Counted from the first letter of the stretch, positions 35,559-44,042 are shown. The stretch is DNA of 64,000 nucleotides from PALSA-612 sp963846915 (GCA_963846915.1 CAWJXV010000002.1:186001-250000); one strand, 5' to 3'. A program made the numbers and translations. The notes: generated by a model not told the origin, from the letters alone.

Positions 35559-36590
35559 TCACTTCCTCGAGATCTCGTAGACGACGCCTGAGCCCCAGTC
35601 GCCGACGAGCACGCTTCCGCTCTTCGTGACGGCGACCGGAAGCGGGTTCTGGAAGCCGGTGAGGAACGGCGCGACCGCTCCGGACGGCAGCGCGACCCGC
35701 ACGACCTTCGAGCGCTGCCACTCGGTGACGATCGCAGCCCGCCCGACCGTCGGCCCGAGTTGCCCCGTGACGACCGCCACGCCGCCGGCCGCCGCGTGCG
35801 GGTCGAGGACGGCGAGCGGCTTCGGCACGCCGTTGCACGCGTGCCCTCCCTGGCCGTAGCACGCCGGGAAGCCCCAGTCCTGCCCGTGGCGAACCACGGC
35901 GAGCCAGTCGCCAGGCGTCTTCGCGCCGAGGTCGTCGCGCTGGTTCATCGTCACGAGCAGCCGGGAGGTGCCGGGCACGAACCCGAGCCCGAACGGCGCG
36001 CGGATCCGGGTCGCGTATGTCTCCAGGGCGCTCCCGTCCTGGCGGAAGGAGACGATCGCGCCCGAGAACCTCGTCGGCGGCGTGCAGTGGTCGCAGGACG
36101 CCGAGACGCCCATCAGGATCCGCCCGCCCGGCGCGAGGACGATGTTGTTGTTCTCGCCGCTCCCCGGCGGGCCGCGCAGCACGAGGCGGCGCTCCGCGAA
36201 CCGCGTGCCCTCGAGACCACGGAAGGCCTCGACCCGCCCCAGCGAGGCGACGTAGAGCGTGGTGTCGAGCCAGAGGAGCCCGAGCGGCCCACGGACGTTC
36301 GAGATCACTTTCACCGGCCGCGCGCCGCGGCGCGCGACGAGGTAGACGCCGTCGGCGTCGTGCGACTCGCTGCCCGACGTCGCGACCCAGAGGCGGCCCT
36401 GCGCGTCGAACGCGAACGAGGAGGCGAGCCTGAGCCCGCGGGCGTAGACGGTCGCCCTGAGGGCGTCCGGGCCACGCAGTCCCGCCCCGATGTCGACGAG
36501 CCCACTCCTGGGACGGGACGATCCGCCCGAGCCGCAGCCGGCGACCACGCCGACGAGGACGAGCGCGAGCAGTCGAGCACGCACCGCCAC
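35559..36590 (-). CDS. PQQ-dependent sugar dehydrogenase/sorbosone dehydrogenase-like lipoprotein
   Basis: 343 residues from GTG 36590. Lipoprotein signal VRARLLALVLVGVVAGCGSG with lipobox VAGC. The mature part has beta-propeller repeats (GRLWVATSG, VLAPGGRILMGVSASCDHC, FGLGFVPGTSRLLVTMNQRD, WGFPACYGQGG, SVLVGDWGSGVVYEISRK) typical of soluble glucose/sorbosone dehydrogenase-like NHL proteins. Substrate and PQQ use are inferred from the fold only. Confidence 0.8.
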   Translation of the reverse strand: MAVRARLLALVLVGVVAGCGSGGSSRPRSGLVDIGAGLRGPDALRATVYARGLRLASSFAFDAQGRLWVATSGSESHDADGVYLVARRGARPVKVISNVRGPLGLLWLDTTLYVASLGRVEAFRGLEGTRFAERRLVLRGPPGSGENNNIVLAPGGRILMGVSASCDHCTPPTRFSGAIVSFRQDGSALETYATRIRAPFGLGFVPGTSRLLVTMNQRDDLGAKTPGDWLAVVRHGQDWGFPACYGQGGHACNGVPKPLAVLDPHAAAGGVAVVTGQLGPTVGRAAIVTEWQRSKVVRVALPSGAVAPFLTGFQNPLPVAVTKSGSVLVGDWGSGVVYEISRK

Positions 36591-36642
36591 ATGATTGTCG
36601 GACCGGCGTCGGCGAGGCGCGGCGATCGGGCCGCGTCGGCCT

Positions 36643-37416
36643 CTAAGCACCCGAGGCGGAGCCGCGAGCCGCCCACGCCCTGGCAACCACGGTGAAGGGC
36701 GGCTCGGGAAGGCGCGCGCGGCACGCGTCCCTGAGGGCGTCCCGCTGCTCCTGGTCGAGGCCGTGGACGTGGGCGCCGGCCGGACCGACTCCGAGTGTGA
36801 ACGGCTCCCACCACTCGTCGAACGACGCGTGCTCGACCCGCGACTCGAGCACCGCCTCCTCGACGTCGCGGAGGCCGGCCGCCGCGAACAACTCTGCGAG
36901 ATGGCCTTCGCGGGCGCCGGCCAGCGCAGACTCGTCGTGCACGCCCGGATCGAGGCTCCGCGCCGCGTCCCAGAACAGGCTCAGCGGCCCTCCGGATCCC
37001 GCGTGGTCCCAAACGCAGGCGGCAACGGCGCCGCCCGGCCGCGCGACCCGGGCCATCTCGCCGAGGCCCAGCACCGGGTCGGCCATGAAGTGGACGACGA
37101 GCTGCGCCAGGGCGGCGTCGAACGTCGCCGCGTCGAACGGCAGCTCCTCGGCCGGGGCACGGCGGACGTCGACGCCCGGATATCGGTCGCGAGCTGCCGC
37201 GACGAACGCCTCGGACGGGTCGACCGCCGAGACGGAGCCCGCCCCGACCCGTGCGACGAGCTCGCCTGTCAGCGCGCCCGGGCCACAGCCGACATCGAGC
37301 ACCCGGTACCCCTGCCGAACCCCGGCGAGGTCGGCGAGCTGCGCGCTCAGCCCGCTCGAGTACCGGCCCATGAACCGGTCGTACGAATCGGCTGCGACCT
37401 CGAAGCTCACCGGCAT
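36643..37416 (-). CDS. class I SAM-dependent methyltransferase
   Basis: 257 residues. Motif I YRVLDVGCGPGALTGELVAR, acidic residue in VSAVDPSEAFVAAA, and the region LPFDAATFDAALAQLVVHFM; family Methyltransf_11/25. Start MPVSFEVAADSYDRFMGRYS at ATG 37416. Substrate unknown; 22 bp downstream of the anti-sigma-like ATPase gene on the same strand. Confidence 0.85.
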   Translation of the reverse strand: MPVSFEVAADSYDRFMGRYSSGLSAQLADLAGVRQGYRVLDVGCGPGALTGELVARVGAGSVSAVDPSEAFVAAARDRYPGVDVRRAPAEELPFDAATFDAALAQLVVHFMADPVLGLGEMARVARPGGAVAACVWDHAGSGGPLSLFWDAARSLDPGVHDESALAGAREGHLAELFAAAGLRDVEEAVLESRVEHASFDEWWEPFTLGVGPAGAHVHGLDQEQRDALRDACRARLPEPPFTVVARAWAARGSASGA

Positions 37417-37438
37417 AGTGTCGCGGCTCCGGTGATGC

Positions 37439-37912
37439 TCAGCCGGCTTCGGGCGGCGGCTGGGGTATTCGCTCCCGCCCGATCCAGGGCCTGCGCCCGG
37501 GAACGAGGTCGATCTCGAACCAGACCTCGAGCTCGCCGGGCCTGCGGCGGTAGCCCCAGCGATCAGCCAGCACGTCGATCAGGGCGATCCCGCGGTGGCC
37601 CGCCCGGAGCGCCGCGTGGTCGCCGAGCACCGCGAGTGGGTCGTAGCCGAGCCCGCCGTCGACGACCGCAACCCGGAGCGTGTGCCCGTCGCACACCGTG
37701 TCGAGCTGGAAGCGCTCTTCGGAGGACAGTCCGGCGTGGCGGACGACGTTGCTGACGAGCTCGCCGGTCAGGAGCTGGGCGGTGAAGCGGACGTCCGGGA
37801 GCGAGCGTAGCTCCGCGACCTCGCCGATCGCCCGCCGCGCCTCCTGCGTCGGGTCTCCTCCCACGGTCAAGAGGACGGTCGATCGTGGGTCCTCGTGATC
37901 TCGGAGCGTCAA
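37439..37912 (-). CDS. anti-sigma regulatory factor-like ATP-binding protein (HATPase_c_2)
   Basis: 157 residues of the RsbW/SpoIIAB-like GHKL fold: N box LTGELVSNVVRHAG, G1 box VVDGGLGYDPLA with the Asp, G2 box GHRGIALIDVLADRWG. Such free-standing ATPases bind sigma or anti-anti-sigma factors in stress signalling. No sigma factor or STAS gene is adjacent. ATG 37912, divergent from the conserved small protein gene at 38009. Confidence 0.85.
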   Translation of the reverse strand: MTLRDHEDPRSTVLLTVGGDPTQEARRAIGEVAELRSLPDVRFTAQLLTGELVSNVVRHAGLSSEERFQLDTVCDGHTLRVAVVDGGLGYDPLAVLGDHAALRAGHRGIALIDVLADRWGYRRRPGELEVWFEIDLVPGRRPWIGRERIPQPPPEAG

Positions 37913-38008
37913 AGCAAACGTTCACCCCGATCTGACAGCCGGAGGCGAGTTGTCGTTTTCCGGCTCGATACCCCTCACCGTGACGTCAAAACCGGTACAA
38001 CCCGACGC

Positions 38009-38347
38009 GTGCCCGATCGAGAGAAGCGGCTGGCGCTGAACGAAGCGCTGTTCCGCGAGATCAACGAGCGGCTCGAATCGCGGCTCCCGGTGGCCACCGC
38101 GGGGGAGAGCCGGCTGGCCGTTCTCTGCGAGTGCGCGAACCCGGACTGCACCGAGCGGATCCAGATCGCGACGGCCGAGTACGCGGCGGTCCGCTCGGAT
38201 TCGCGCCAGTTCGTCGTCGTGCCCGGCCACGAGTTCGTCGACGTCGAGGAGGTCGTCACGCGCAACGACCGCTTCGAGATCGTCCGCAAGACGGGCGTCG
38301 CGGGAGAGTTCGCCGAGCTCCTCGACTCGGACACGCCGCCGAGCTAG
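38009..38347 (+). CDS. conserved hypothetical protein with CxCxxxxC motif
   Basis: 112 residues from GTG 38009 (VPDREKRLALNEALFREINE). The longer frame to 37895 would run into the divergent gene and is rejected. Typical features of a small actinobacterial/Thermoleophilia family: DREKRLALNEALFREINERL, the putative metal-binding VLCECANPDCTERIQIATAE, and VVVPGHEFVDVEEVVTRNDR. No enzymatic function known to me. Neighbouring regulatory genes suggest signalling. Confidence 0.7.
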   Translation: MPDREKRLALNEALFREINERLESRLPVATAGESRLAVLCECANPDCTERIQIATAEYAAVRSDSRQFVVVPGHEFVDVEEVVTRNDRFEIVRKTGVAGEFAELLDSDTPPS

Positions 38348-38438
38348 CACGTCGACTGCCGCGAGCGCCGCGGGCGAGAGCGGATCGACCCCTCGACGCC
38401 CCGGCCGCGGCGAGAAGCGGGTCGCTTAGACTCCCGGC

Positions 38439-38843
38439 ATGCCTCTCGACGTTGCTGCCTTGAAGGAGATCCCCCTGTTCGGGACTCTCTCCGACGAGCA
38501 GCTGGAGCAGCTTCCGCCGCTCTTCAACGAGGTGTCCTTCACGCCTGGACACGTCATCGCTCACGAGGGGAGGCCGGGTTTCGGTTTTTTCGTGATCGAG
38601 TCCGGAACCGCCAAGGTGACGATTCACGGAGAGGAGCGAAACTCGCTCGGCCCCGGCTCCTGCTTCGGGGAGATCGCCCTCGTCGACTCCGGCCCTCGCG
38701 CCGCGACCGTCACCGCCGAGACTCCACTGACTGCGCACATGCTGAGCGGACTCGAGTTCCGGTCGCTCGTCGGCGAGAATCCCGGCCTGGCGTTACCGCT
38801 GCTGCAGGGCCTGTGGCAGATGCTGGGCCGCGAAGACGACTGA
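38439..38843 (+). CDS. cyclic nucleotide-binding domain protein
   Basis: 134 residues, a stand-alone Crp-type cNMP-binding domain: VIAHEGRPGFGFFVIESGTA and the phosphate-binding cassette CFGEIALVDSGPRAATVTAE with the Glu and Arg that contact cyclic nucleotide. There is no helix-turn-helix or other effector, so it may act as a sensor partner. ATG 38439 opens the frame. 92 bp after the CxCxxxxC protein on the same strand. Confidence 0.85.
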   Translation: MPLDVAALKEIPLFGTLSDEQLEQLPPLFNEVSFTPGHVIAHEGRPGFGFFVIESGTAKVTIHGEERNSLGPGSCFGEIALVDSGPRAATVTAETPLTAHMLSGLEFRSLVGENPGLALPLLQGLWQMLGREDD

Positions 38844-38861
38844 GCCGGCTCGGGCCTGCGA

Positions 38862-38957
38862 GGGCTCGACGAGCAACCGCCCCACGCGGTCCGGCACACT
38901 TACGCCACGTTCGCGATCGCGGCGGGCGTGTCTCTCTTCGAGGTCGCCTGCTTCATG
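38862..38957 (+). pseudogene. decayed tyrosine recombinase (phage-type integrase) C-terminal fragment
   Basis: Translating this gap in the frame of position 38883 gives PPHAVRHTYATFAIAAGVSL followed by FEVACFM, which matches box II of tyrosine recombinases (HxxRHTxAT-hydrophobic-GVSL). Similarity stops after FMSRT and no start or catalytic Tyr follows, so only about 32 codons survive. It lies just left of the TadG-like gene and of the att-like repeats at 40456/45062. Confidence 0.65.
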
Positions 38958-39045
38958 AGCCGGACGCCCGGGAACGAACGAGGCGCGCATTGGACAAGCT
39001 TCGTAGCCAGAACCGGCGAAGCGTGGAGAGCAGGAGAGGAGCCCG

Positions 39046-39312
39046 TTGACACGGCTACGAGTCCCGAAGGGGTTCAGCGAGCACATGCCGGGCGGCGACT
39101 ATGAAGTCCTTTACGTCCGTCCAGCAGCAGGCGAGATTCAGCTGGCGCCCACGCGGCTCAGCCTCGGGCAGAAGGACAAGCCGGAGTGGGGCTCACTGCA
39201 GCGCCACGCCGGCGTCCGAATCGAGTGCGTCAACTGTCGAGGCTGGTACGAAGTCCGAGACATTCCGATCGACGAGGTCCGAGGCTGGCGCTGCTCGCCG
39301 TGCTCTGGCTGA
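39046..39312 (+). CDS. hypothetical zinc-ribbon protein
   Basis: 88 residues from TTG 39046, with a strong ribosome binding site (AGGAGAGGA) 5 bp upstream that decides the start. The C-terminus carries two CxxC knuckles (IECVNCRGWYEV, RGWRCSPCSG) likely to bind zinc. Family unknown. Directly follows the integrase fragment and precedes the convergent TadG-like gene. Confidence 0.65.
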   Translation: MTRLRVPKGFSEHMPGGDYEVLYVRPAAGEIQLAPTRLSLGQKDKPEWGSLQRHAGVRIECVNCRGWYEVRDIPIDEVRGWRCSPCSG

Positions 39313-39359
39313 ACCAACGGCGAGCCGCTATGGCGTACGGTCGGTGCCTCGAGGGCCTG

Positions 39360-40361
39360 TCAGGGGGCGTTGGGGTTGTCGATGAGTTGGCTTGTGGTGG
39401 CGCCGAAGTAGGTCGTCGTGTCGGTGGTGCCGGCGCCGCCCCAGTCGACCTTGGTGAAGGACCCGGTGATCGTCCCACTGTTGCCTTTGAAGGTGTAGTC
39501 GGTGACGGTGAAGCCGGCGAAGCCGATCACGTGATATTGGAGGTTGGCGCCGTTTCCTTGCGTTTGGTCGTAGACGGGAAAGAGCAGTGTGTGGCCGATC
39601 ATCTGGTCCATGGCGTCTTTGACCTGGGAGGAGTTGAACTTCGCGCCGGGATCGCTGTTCAGCCAGACCGGCGCGGCCGTCGTGCAGCCGCAGCCCTGGG
39701 TGATCCAGCTTGCCAGCGTGCCCGGGCTCGTACCGCCGCTCGAGCCGTCGATGTTGATGATCCCGAAGCCGCCCGGCCCGACCTTGTTCAGGTCGAGGGT
39801 GGTCGACACGCCGAAGCACGGGCAGCCGGAGCCTGCCAGTTCGGGTTGTGTGTTGATGACGCCGAAGGGGGCAGAGCCGTAGGCGGCTCCGAGGTTGTCG
39901 GCGCGTGCGACCGCGGTGGCACCGACCTCGGCGGAGTTGATCCCGATCACCCCGAGGAAGTGGCTGGGAGCCGTCGCCTGGGTCTGCGCCGTGACCGTGT
40001 CGTTGGGCAGGTACTTGGTCGAGAAGCTGATCGAGCTGATGGCGCCGCCGTTCTTGGCCGCGTAGGCCTGCGCGTCCGTGGTTGCCTGATCCGTGTTCGC
40101 AGGCAGATCCCCGACGGCGGCAAGCGCCGCCGAATCAGCAATCGCCTGTTGGCTGCGGTGAGACTGATACCAGCTGCCGACGTCGACCGCGAAGCCCGCC
40201 ACAGCGCAGATGGCGACCATGCTGATGGCCACCAGCGCAAGCACCTGGCCACGCTCTCCACGAAGCCTCCTGAAACGCCTGCCCAAACGCGCATGACTCG
40301 GACGCAACGCACGTACCCCCGACAGCAGTCGACTGAACGCTCTCGAGATCGGCAGAACCAC
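39360..40361 (-). CDS. TadG-like pilus/Flp assembly family protein
   Basis: 333 residues. Typical TadE/TadG N-terminus: RGERGQVLALVAISMVAICA (Glu followed by a helix) then FAVDVGSWYQSHRSQQAIAD, SAALAAV. The remainder is secreted, rich in Gly/Thr/Asn, with Cys pairs (GSGCPCFGV, TQGCGCTTA). GTG 40361. The other tad/flp genes (TadA, TadB, TadC, CpaB) are not nearby, so this is an orphan. Confidence 0.82.
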   Translation of the reverse strand: MVLPISRAFSRLLSGVRALRPSHARLGRRFRRLRGERGQVLALVAISMVAICAVAGFAVDVGSWYQSHRSQQAIADSAALAAVGDLPANTDQATTDAQAYAAKNGGAISSISFSTKYLPNDTVTAQTQATAPSHFLGVIGINSAEVGATAVARADNLGAAYGSAPFGVINTQPELAGSGCPCFGVSTTLDLNKVGPGGFGIINIDGSSGGTSPGTLASWITQGCGCTTAAPVWLNSDPGAKFNSSQVKDAMDQMIGHTLLFPVYDQTQGNGANLQYHVIGFAGFTVTDYTFKGNSGTITGSFTKVDWGGAGTTDTTTYFGATTSQLIDNPNAP

Positions 40362-40455
40362 CAGGGGGCACGAGCCACTTATTGAGGGATTCGGGCAGCC
40401 CGACCGCCCACGCGCGCTAGAAGATCAGCTTCTCGCGGGAAGAACGTTCGACCCG

Positions 40456-40555
40456 TCTGAGCTGATCTCAGACGATCCGAGCGGATCTGAGGTGCCTAAC
40501 CGATGTGCCTTCAGACGTGGCCCGACCACGCTCGGGAGATGTAGCGCTTCTCGCG
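40456..40555 (-). repeat. att-like 100-bp imperfect direct repeat, left copy, containing a displaced efp 3' end
   Basis: About 80% identical over 100 bp to 45062-45160, in the same orientation. The last 23 bp (40533-40555) are identical to 45138-45160, which encode the last 7-8 codons of efp (EKRYISR). In this copy the efp stop TAG has become TGG. The start is a 17-bp palindrome (TCTGAG-CTGAT-CTCAGA, 40456-40472). This is the pattern of attL/attR after site-specific insertion into the 3' end of efp. It lies in the longest geneless stretch (40362-40768), where otherwise only a terminator was seen. Confidence 0.7.
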
Positions 40556-40676
40556 AATATCGCTCAACCAAACGGCGTAGCCGCTGTTTGTACCCCGTTC
40601 TTGTATCCCCGGGCGCGGCGGTCGAACGCTCAGCTGGCTAACGCTTCGGTAGTTGTCTTAGGTTGACATGATGAAA

Positions 40677-40707
40677 GACCCGCCGGGGACGCATAGCCCG
40701 GCGGGTC
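40677..40707 (-). terminator. intrinsic terminator-like hairpin after truncated ispH
   Basis: GACCCGCCGGG (40677-40687) and CCCGGCGGGTC (40697-40707) form an 11-bp GC-rich stem with a 9-nt loop. On the minus strand it is followed by CTTTCATCAT, a modest T-rich tail. It lies 61 bp after the stop of the truncated ispH gene. Confidence 0.65.
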
Positions 40708-40768
40708 TGTGGCTCTCTACTTTCGCGAGTTCGGCTAGCGCGGGGGCTAGGCAGTGGCACTCGCGTCA

Positions 40769-41098
40769 CTAACCTGCGTCGGCATGCACCTTGGCAACGA
40801 GAGGGCAAGTCGCGTCGATGTTCTGAAGCTTGCGAGACCGGGCCTGCTCATGGACTGCCGGGCTGACCCCATGCGCAGAGAAGACAACACGCGCGCCGAC
40901 CGGCACGTCCTCCTCTGAGTCGACAAAGACCGCGCCACGATCCTCGAGATCGCGCACGACATGGATGTTGTGGACGATCTGTTCGCGAACGTAGACGGGA
41001 GCACCCCACAAGGACAACGCCTCCTCGACCGTTTCCACTGCGCGTTGCACGCCGGCGCAGTAGCCGCGTGGGGCGGCGAGAACGATGCGTGTGATCAC
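40769..41098 (-). pseudogene. ispH: truncated 4-hydroxy-3-methylbut-2-enyl diphosphate reductase (IspH N-terminus only)
   Basis: 109 residues matching only the first third of IspH (normally ~310). Fe-S ligand Cys 1 is in RGYCAGVQRAVETVEEAL, the substrate His in QIVHNIHVVRDLEDRGAVF and Cys 2 in NIDATCPLVAKVHADAG, where the frame stops. The third Cys and the C-terminal two domains are absent and were not found in other frames downstream. It cannot be a functional reductase by itself. It lies inside the putative island; a full-length copy is expected elsewhere in the genome. Confidence 0.88.
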
Positions 41099-41158
41099 GG
41101 ATTAGCGTCGACGTCTAACACTTGCAACTGAACCTCGATCCTGTGCGGTGCTGGCGCG

Positions 41159-41569
41159 TCACTCGCTAGCGCTCTGCTCGGTACCGGACGATTCGATGGT
41201 TGGACGTTCTTCCTCGAGGCGCTGGGTATCGGGATCAGACGGGGCCACCGGATAGGGCGGCACTGCGACGCTCGTCGTAGGGGATGTCGAGGGTTTGGGG
41301 CGACGCGACGCTTTCCTCGGCGTCGTCTTCTTCGCCTTCTCGATCGACTCGAGGCGCTGCTCCAGTTCCGCCACACGCCCGGCCAGCGGATCGAACGAAC
41401 GCAATCTCGTCGCGGCGTCATGCAGTCGGTCGCCCACTCCGTCTAGCACCTCAACGACTGCGCGACGCGGGAAGTCAACCAACTGGCGAAGTGCGTCTTC
41501 CCCCGCATCGGCGAGCTTCGAGATCGCGTCGCGCTCAGGTCCCTTCCCGCGTTTTTTCGTTGGAGCCAT
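41159..41569 (-). CDS. hypothetical protein with short coiled coil
   Basis: 136 residues from ATG 41569 (MAPTKKRGKGPERDAISKLA); the upstream extension lacks conserved character. Helical middle with a coiled coil (LAGRVAELEQRLESIEKAKK) and a disordered Pro/Ser/Thr-rich C-terminus. Resembles small granule- or nucleoid-associated helical proteins in composition, but no family was identified. 60 bp before the truncated ispH gene on the same strand. Confidence 0.55.
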   Translation of the reverse strand: MAPTKKRGKGPERDAISKLADAGEDALRQLVDFPRRAVVEVLDGVGDRLHDAATRLRSFDPLAGRVAELEQRLESIEKAKKTTPRKASRRPKPSTSPTTSVAVPPYPVAPSDPDTQRLEEERPTIESSGTEQSASE

Positions 41570-41838
41570 GCCCCGACGATACCGAGGCCCTCGCCAAACG
41601 CAATCGCCCAATCCGGGTGATGTGGAGTTAAGTGGTGTGACGCTCGCGTGAGCGGGGCGGCTTCGGGCTCGCTCAGGTTTTCTCGAGTTGGAGGAATTGC
41701 GTGCGGAGCGCCTCGGTTGCCTGTTGCTGTTCGGCGAGCAGCCGTTCGACCTCGCGCATCGGCCAGGAGTAGGTCGAGCTGCCCGCGTCGTCCGTTCTGG
41801 ACGATGCCTTGGGGGGCGATTCGTCGTAGGCTCCGTGC

Positions 41839-42351
41839 GTGACGAGGACCGTGCTCGTGATCGGCGTCGCAGCCGCGACTGTTTCTGTGGCGTTCGCGGG
41901 GTCGAGCTGGGCGTCGTCCACGGGGTCGAGCAAGCGCCTTTCGAAGGCCGAGTGGACGACCTATCAGAAGGCGAACAAGTCTTTCACCTCGGTCAACGCC
42001 AAGGGCATCGCGACGTTCCGGCACTGCACCCAGATCACCCGCGGGGTCAGCCCGAGCGCGGCTCCCGACGCCTTCAAGAAGTGCCTGGATGGGACGGTCG
42101 CCAAAGTCACGAAAACGACGACCGCGTTCGGCAAGAAGCTCCAACGCTTTCAGGCCAGCGTGAGCGGCAGTTGCACGACGGCGCTCAACAACTACATCGG
42201 CAGCCTGTACGGCTGGGCGAACGTCGTTAACGGCATCCAGCACGCGGTGTCGCTCGGGCAGCTGCCCACGACCGCGAACGCACAGACCGCCTACGGCCAG
42301 ATCACGAGGGCCGCGAAAGCGTTCACCAAGTCCTGCCGGCCGGCCGGCTGA
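41839..42351 (+). CDS. secreted hypothetical protein
   Basis: 170 residues. GTG 41839 opens a signal peptide (TVLVIGVAAATVSVAFAGSS) with likely cleavage after WASS; the mature domain is helical and has four Cys (RHCTQITRG, KKCLDGTV, SGSCTTAL, KSCRPAG) that can form two disulfides. Family not recognised. The antisense ORF (41673-41933) is rejected as a shadow. Confidence 0.7.
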   Translation: MTRTVLVIGVAAATVSVAFAGSSWASSTGSSKRLSKAEWTTYQKANKSFTSVNAKGIATFRHCTQITRGVSPSAAPDAFKKCLDGTVAKVTKTTTAFGKKLQRFQASVSGSCTTALNNYIGSLYGWANVVNGIQHAVSLGQLPTTANAQTAYGQITRAAKAFTKSCRPAG

Positions 42352-42589
42352 GCCCCGACGCTCGCACAGGGCTTGCGGCTCACGCGAATCGCGTCGAGGC
42401 GAACGGGCCGTTCCGTGTGCGGTAGTAAAGCTCTGATGGATTCAGGGCCGGGCCCATCACGAACTCGGCGAGTCTGCGTGTCACGACTAGTGCAGTTCCT
42501 AGACCCTCCGTCTCCTTTTCCTCCGTCGAGGCGTTACGTCAGGACGCATCTAGGGTCGGCGGCACGCCACTGGTCGGAGCGTCACCGGT

Positions 42590-43438
42590 GTGCCCGGTGA
42601 CGATGTCGTGAACCTCCTCTGGGCCAGCCTCATCGTAGTGGGTGTCGCAGCTCTTGCGATCACGGCGATGCTGCTCGTTCGCCGCCAGGCCCCGGCGGGA
42701 AGCTACTTCGAGGACGGTGACCGCGCGGCCGGCGTCTTCGGTGTCCTCGCCACGGGGTTCGCGGTGCTCCTGGGTTTCGTCGTCTTCCTGGCTTTCGAGA
42801 GCTATGACACCTCGCGGAGCGGCGCCGAGACCGAGGCGGAGATCGTCACACAGCAGTTCGAGACGGCACAGTTCTTCCCGGTCGCCGTGCGTGCGCGGCT
42901 CTCGGGCGAGCTCGTCTGCTATGCGCGAACGGTGATCCACCAGGAGTGGCCGCAGATGCAGTCGGGCACGCTCGGCGACACGGTCAATCCGTGGGGCGTC
43001 GCCACGTTCCGCACCCTCAAGACGGTCGAGCCACGGACCGCCTCTGAGCAGGCTGCGTATGCGAAGTGGCTCGATCAACGCTCCGACCGCGAGAACGCGC
43101 GGGCTGATCGCACTCACGGCGCCGAGGGCGTGATCCCGACGCCCCTGTGGATCGTGCTGCTGCTCAGCGCGGTGGTCATCTTCGTGTTCATGCTCTTCTT
43201 CGCCGACAGTGCCGAGCGCGCCGTCGTCCAGGCGACGATGATGGGCGGAGTGGCGATCGTGATCACGTCGACGCTGCTGCTCCTGTGGTTCCTCGACAAC
43301 CCGTACAACGCCGGGGTCGGCAGCCTTCGCCCCGTCGCGATGGAGCGCGCAATCCGCATCCTCGACCAGGAGACGGCCGTCGTCGGAGGGAAGCTGACGA
43401 TCCCCTGCGACGCGCGAGGCACACCGCGTGGCGGCTAA
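42590..43438 (+). CDS. DUF4239-like (bestrophin-like) membrane protein
   Basis: 282 residues with two N-terminal helices (NLLWASLIVVGVAALAITAM, AAGVFGVLATGFAVLLGFVV), a long soluble helical middle, and two C-terminal helices (IPTPLWIVLLLSAVVIFVFM, AIVITSTLLLLWFLDNPYN). The motifs FVVFLAFESYD and LWFLDNPYNAGVG match the DUF4239/bestrophin-like family. GTG start 42590; GTG 42608 is an alternative. Function unknown. Confidence 0.75.
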   Translation: MPGDDVVNLLWASLIVVGVAALAITAMLLVRRQAPAGSYFEDGDRAAGVFGVLATGFAVLLGFVVFLAFESYDTSRSGAETEAEIVTQQFETAQFFPVAVRARLSGELVCYARTVIHQEWPQMQSGTLGDTVNPWGVATFRTLKTVEPRTASEQAAYAKWLDQRSDRENARADRTHGAEGVIPTPLWIVLLLSAVVIFVFMLFFADSAERAVVQATMMGGVAIVITSTLLLLWFLDNPYNAGVGSLRPVAMERAIRILDQETAVVGGKLTIPCDARGTPRGG

Positions 43439-43646
43439 GACGAGCAGCCCGCCAAGAGCCCTGTCGACGTAACTACCCCCACGCCCAGCCGTGCCGCTTG
43501 CGGCAGGGCTCCGCTTCATCCAAACGGAATGATGTGGCGTCCTCGCCGCGATGAGACGGTCCGGCGACAGATGAATGAGGGACGGGCTCGAACCTGTCCA
43601 GACTCGTGGCCCTTTCCCCGAGGAGATGGAGGAAAGCGAGGGATGG

Positions 43647-44042
43647 ATGTCGACACAGACCTATGACGAAGGCTCCGGCTGGCTCGGGTTCGCGGGCGTT
43701 GTGCTGCTCGCGGTCGGGTTCTTCCGGATCATCTCCGCTATCGGCTACTTCGCCGACAGCCACAAGATGAACGACCTGACGAACGGCCTGTTCAGCACCC
43801 ACAACTGGGGCTGGGGAGTCTGGGACTTGATCATCGCGGCGCTAGCGATCACGGCCGGGCTGTCGATCTTCGTGGGCGGAACGTTCGGCCGGGTCGTGGG
43901 GTACATCTGGGCGGTCTTCGTGATCGTCCAGGGCTTCACGATCATCAACATCGCGCCCTGGTACGGCGCCCTGTCGATCGCGCTCGCCGCGCTCGTCCTC
44001 TACGCGCTGGCGTCGACGCCGAAGGGGGCGCAGGCGACATGA
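43647..44042 (+). CDS. four-helix integral membrane protein (DUF7144-like)
   Basis: 131 residues from ATG 43647 (MSTQTYDEGSGWLGFAGVVL) with GGAAAGCGAGGG upstream; the longer frame has no family features. Four hydrophobic segments and WGWGVWDLIIAALAITAGLS then FGRVVGYIWAVFVIVQGFTI match a small actinobacterial membrane family. Overlaps the next gene by ATGA. Confidence 0.75.
   Translation: MSTQTYDEGSGWLGFAGVVLLAVGFFRIISAIGYFADSHKMNDLTNGLFSTHNWGWGVWDLIIAALAITAGLSIFVGGTFGRVVGYIWAVFVIVQGFTIINIAPWYGALSIALAALVLYALASTPKGAQAT

Noticed and set aside
37895..38008. N-terminal extension of the CxCxxxxC protein to ATG-like start at 37895
   Set aside because: Would overlap the divergent ATPase gene and adds an Arg/Ser-rich stretch unlike the family, which starts near DREKRLALNEALF.
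40516..40555. second efp gene at the left att-like repeat
   Set aside because: Only the last 7-8 codons are present and the stop is lost; it is a displaced 3' end, not a gene.
41673..41933. minus-strand ORF with a coiled-coil-like end (VERLLAEQQQATEALRTQFL)
   Set aside because: Overlaps the signal-peptide-bearing plus-strand gene at 41839; the free part is only 28 codons and lacks a ribosome binding site. Left out, but could be a micro-ORF.
43585..43625. tRNA-like string around GGGCTCGAACCTG upstream of the four-helix membrane protein
   Set aside because: No matching T-stem pairing, anticodon arm or acceptor stem could be built; probably coincidence.
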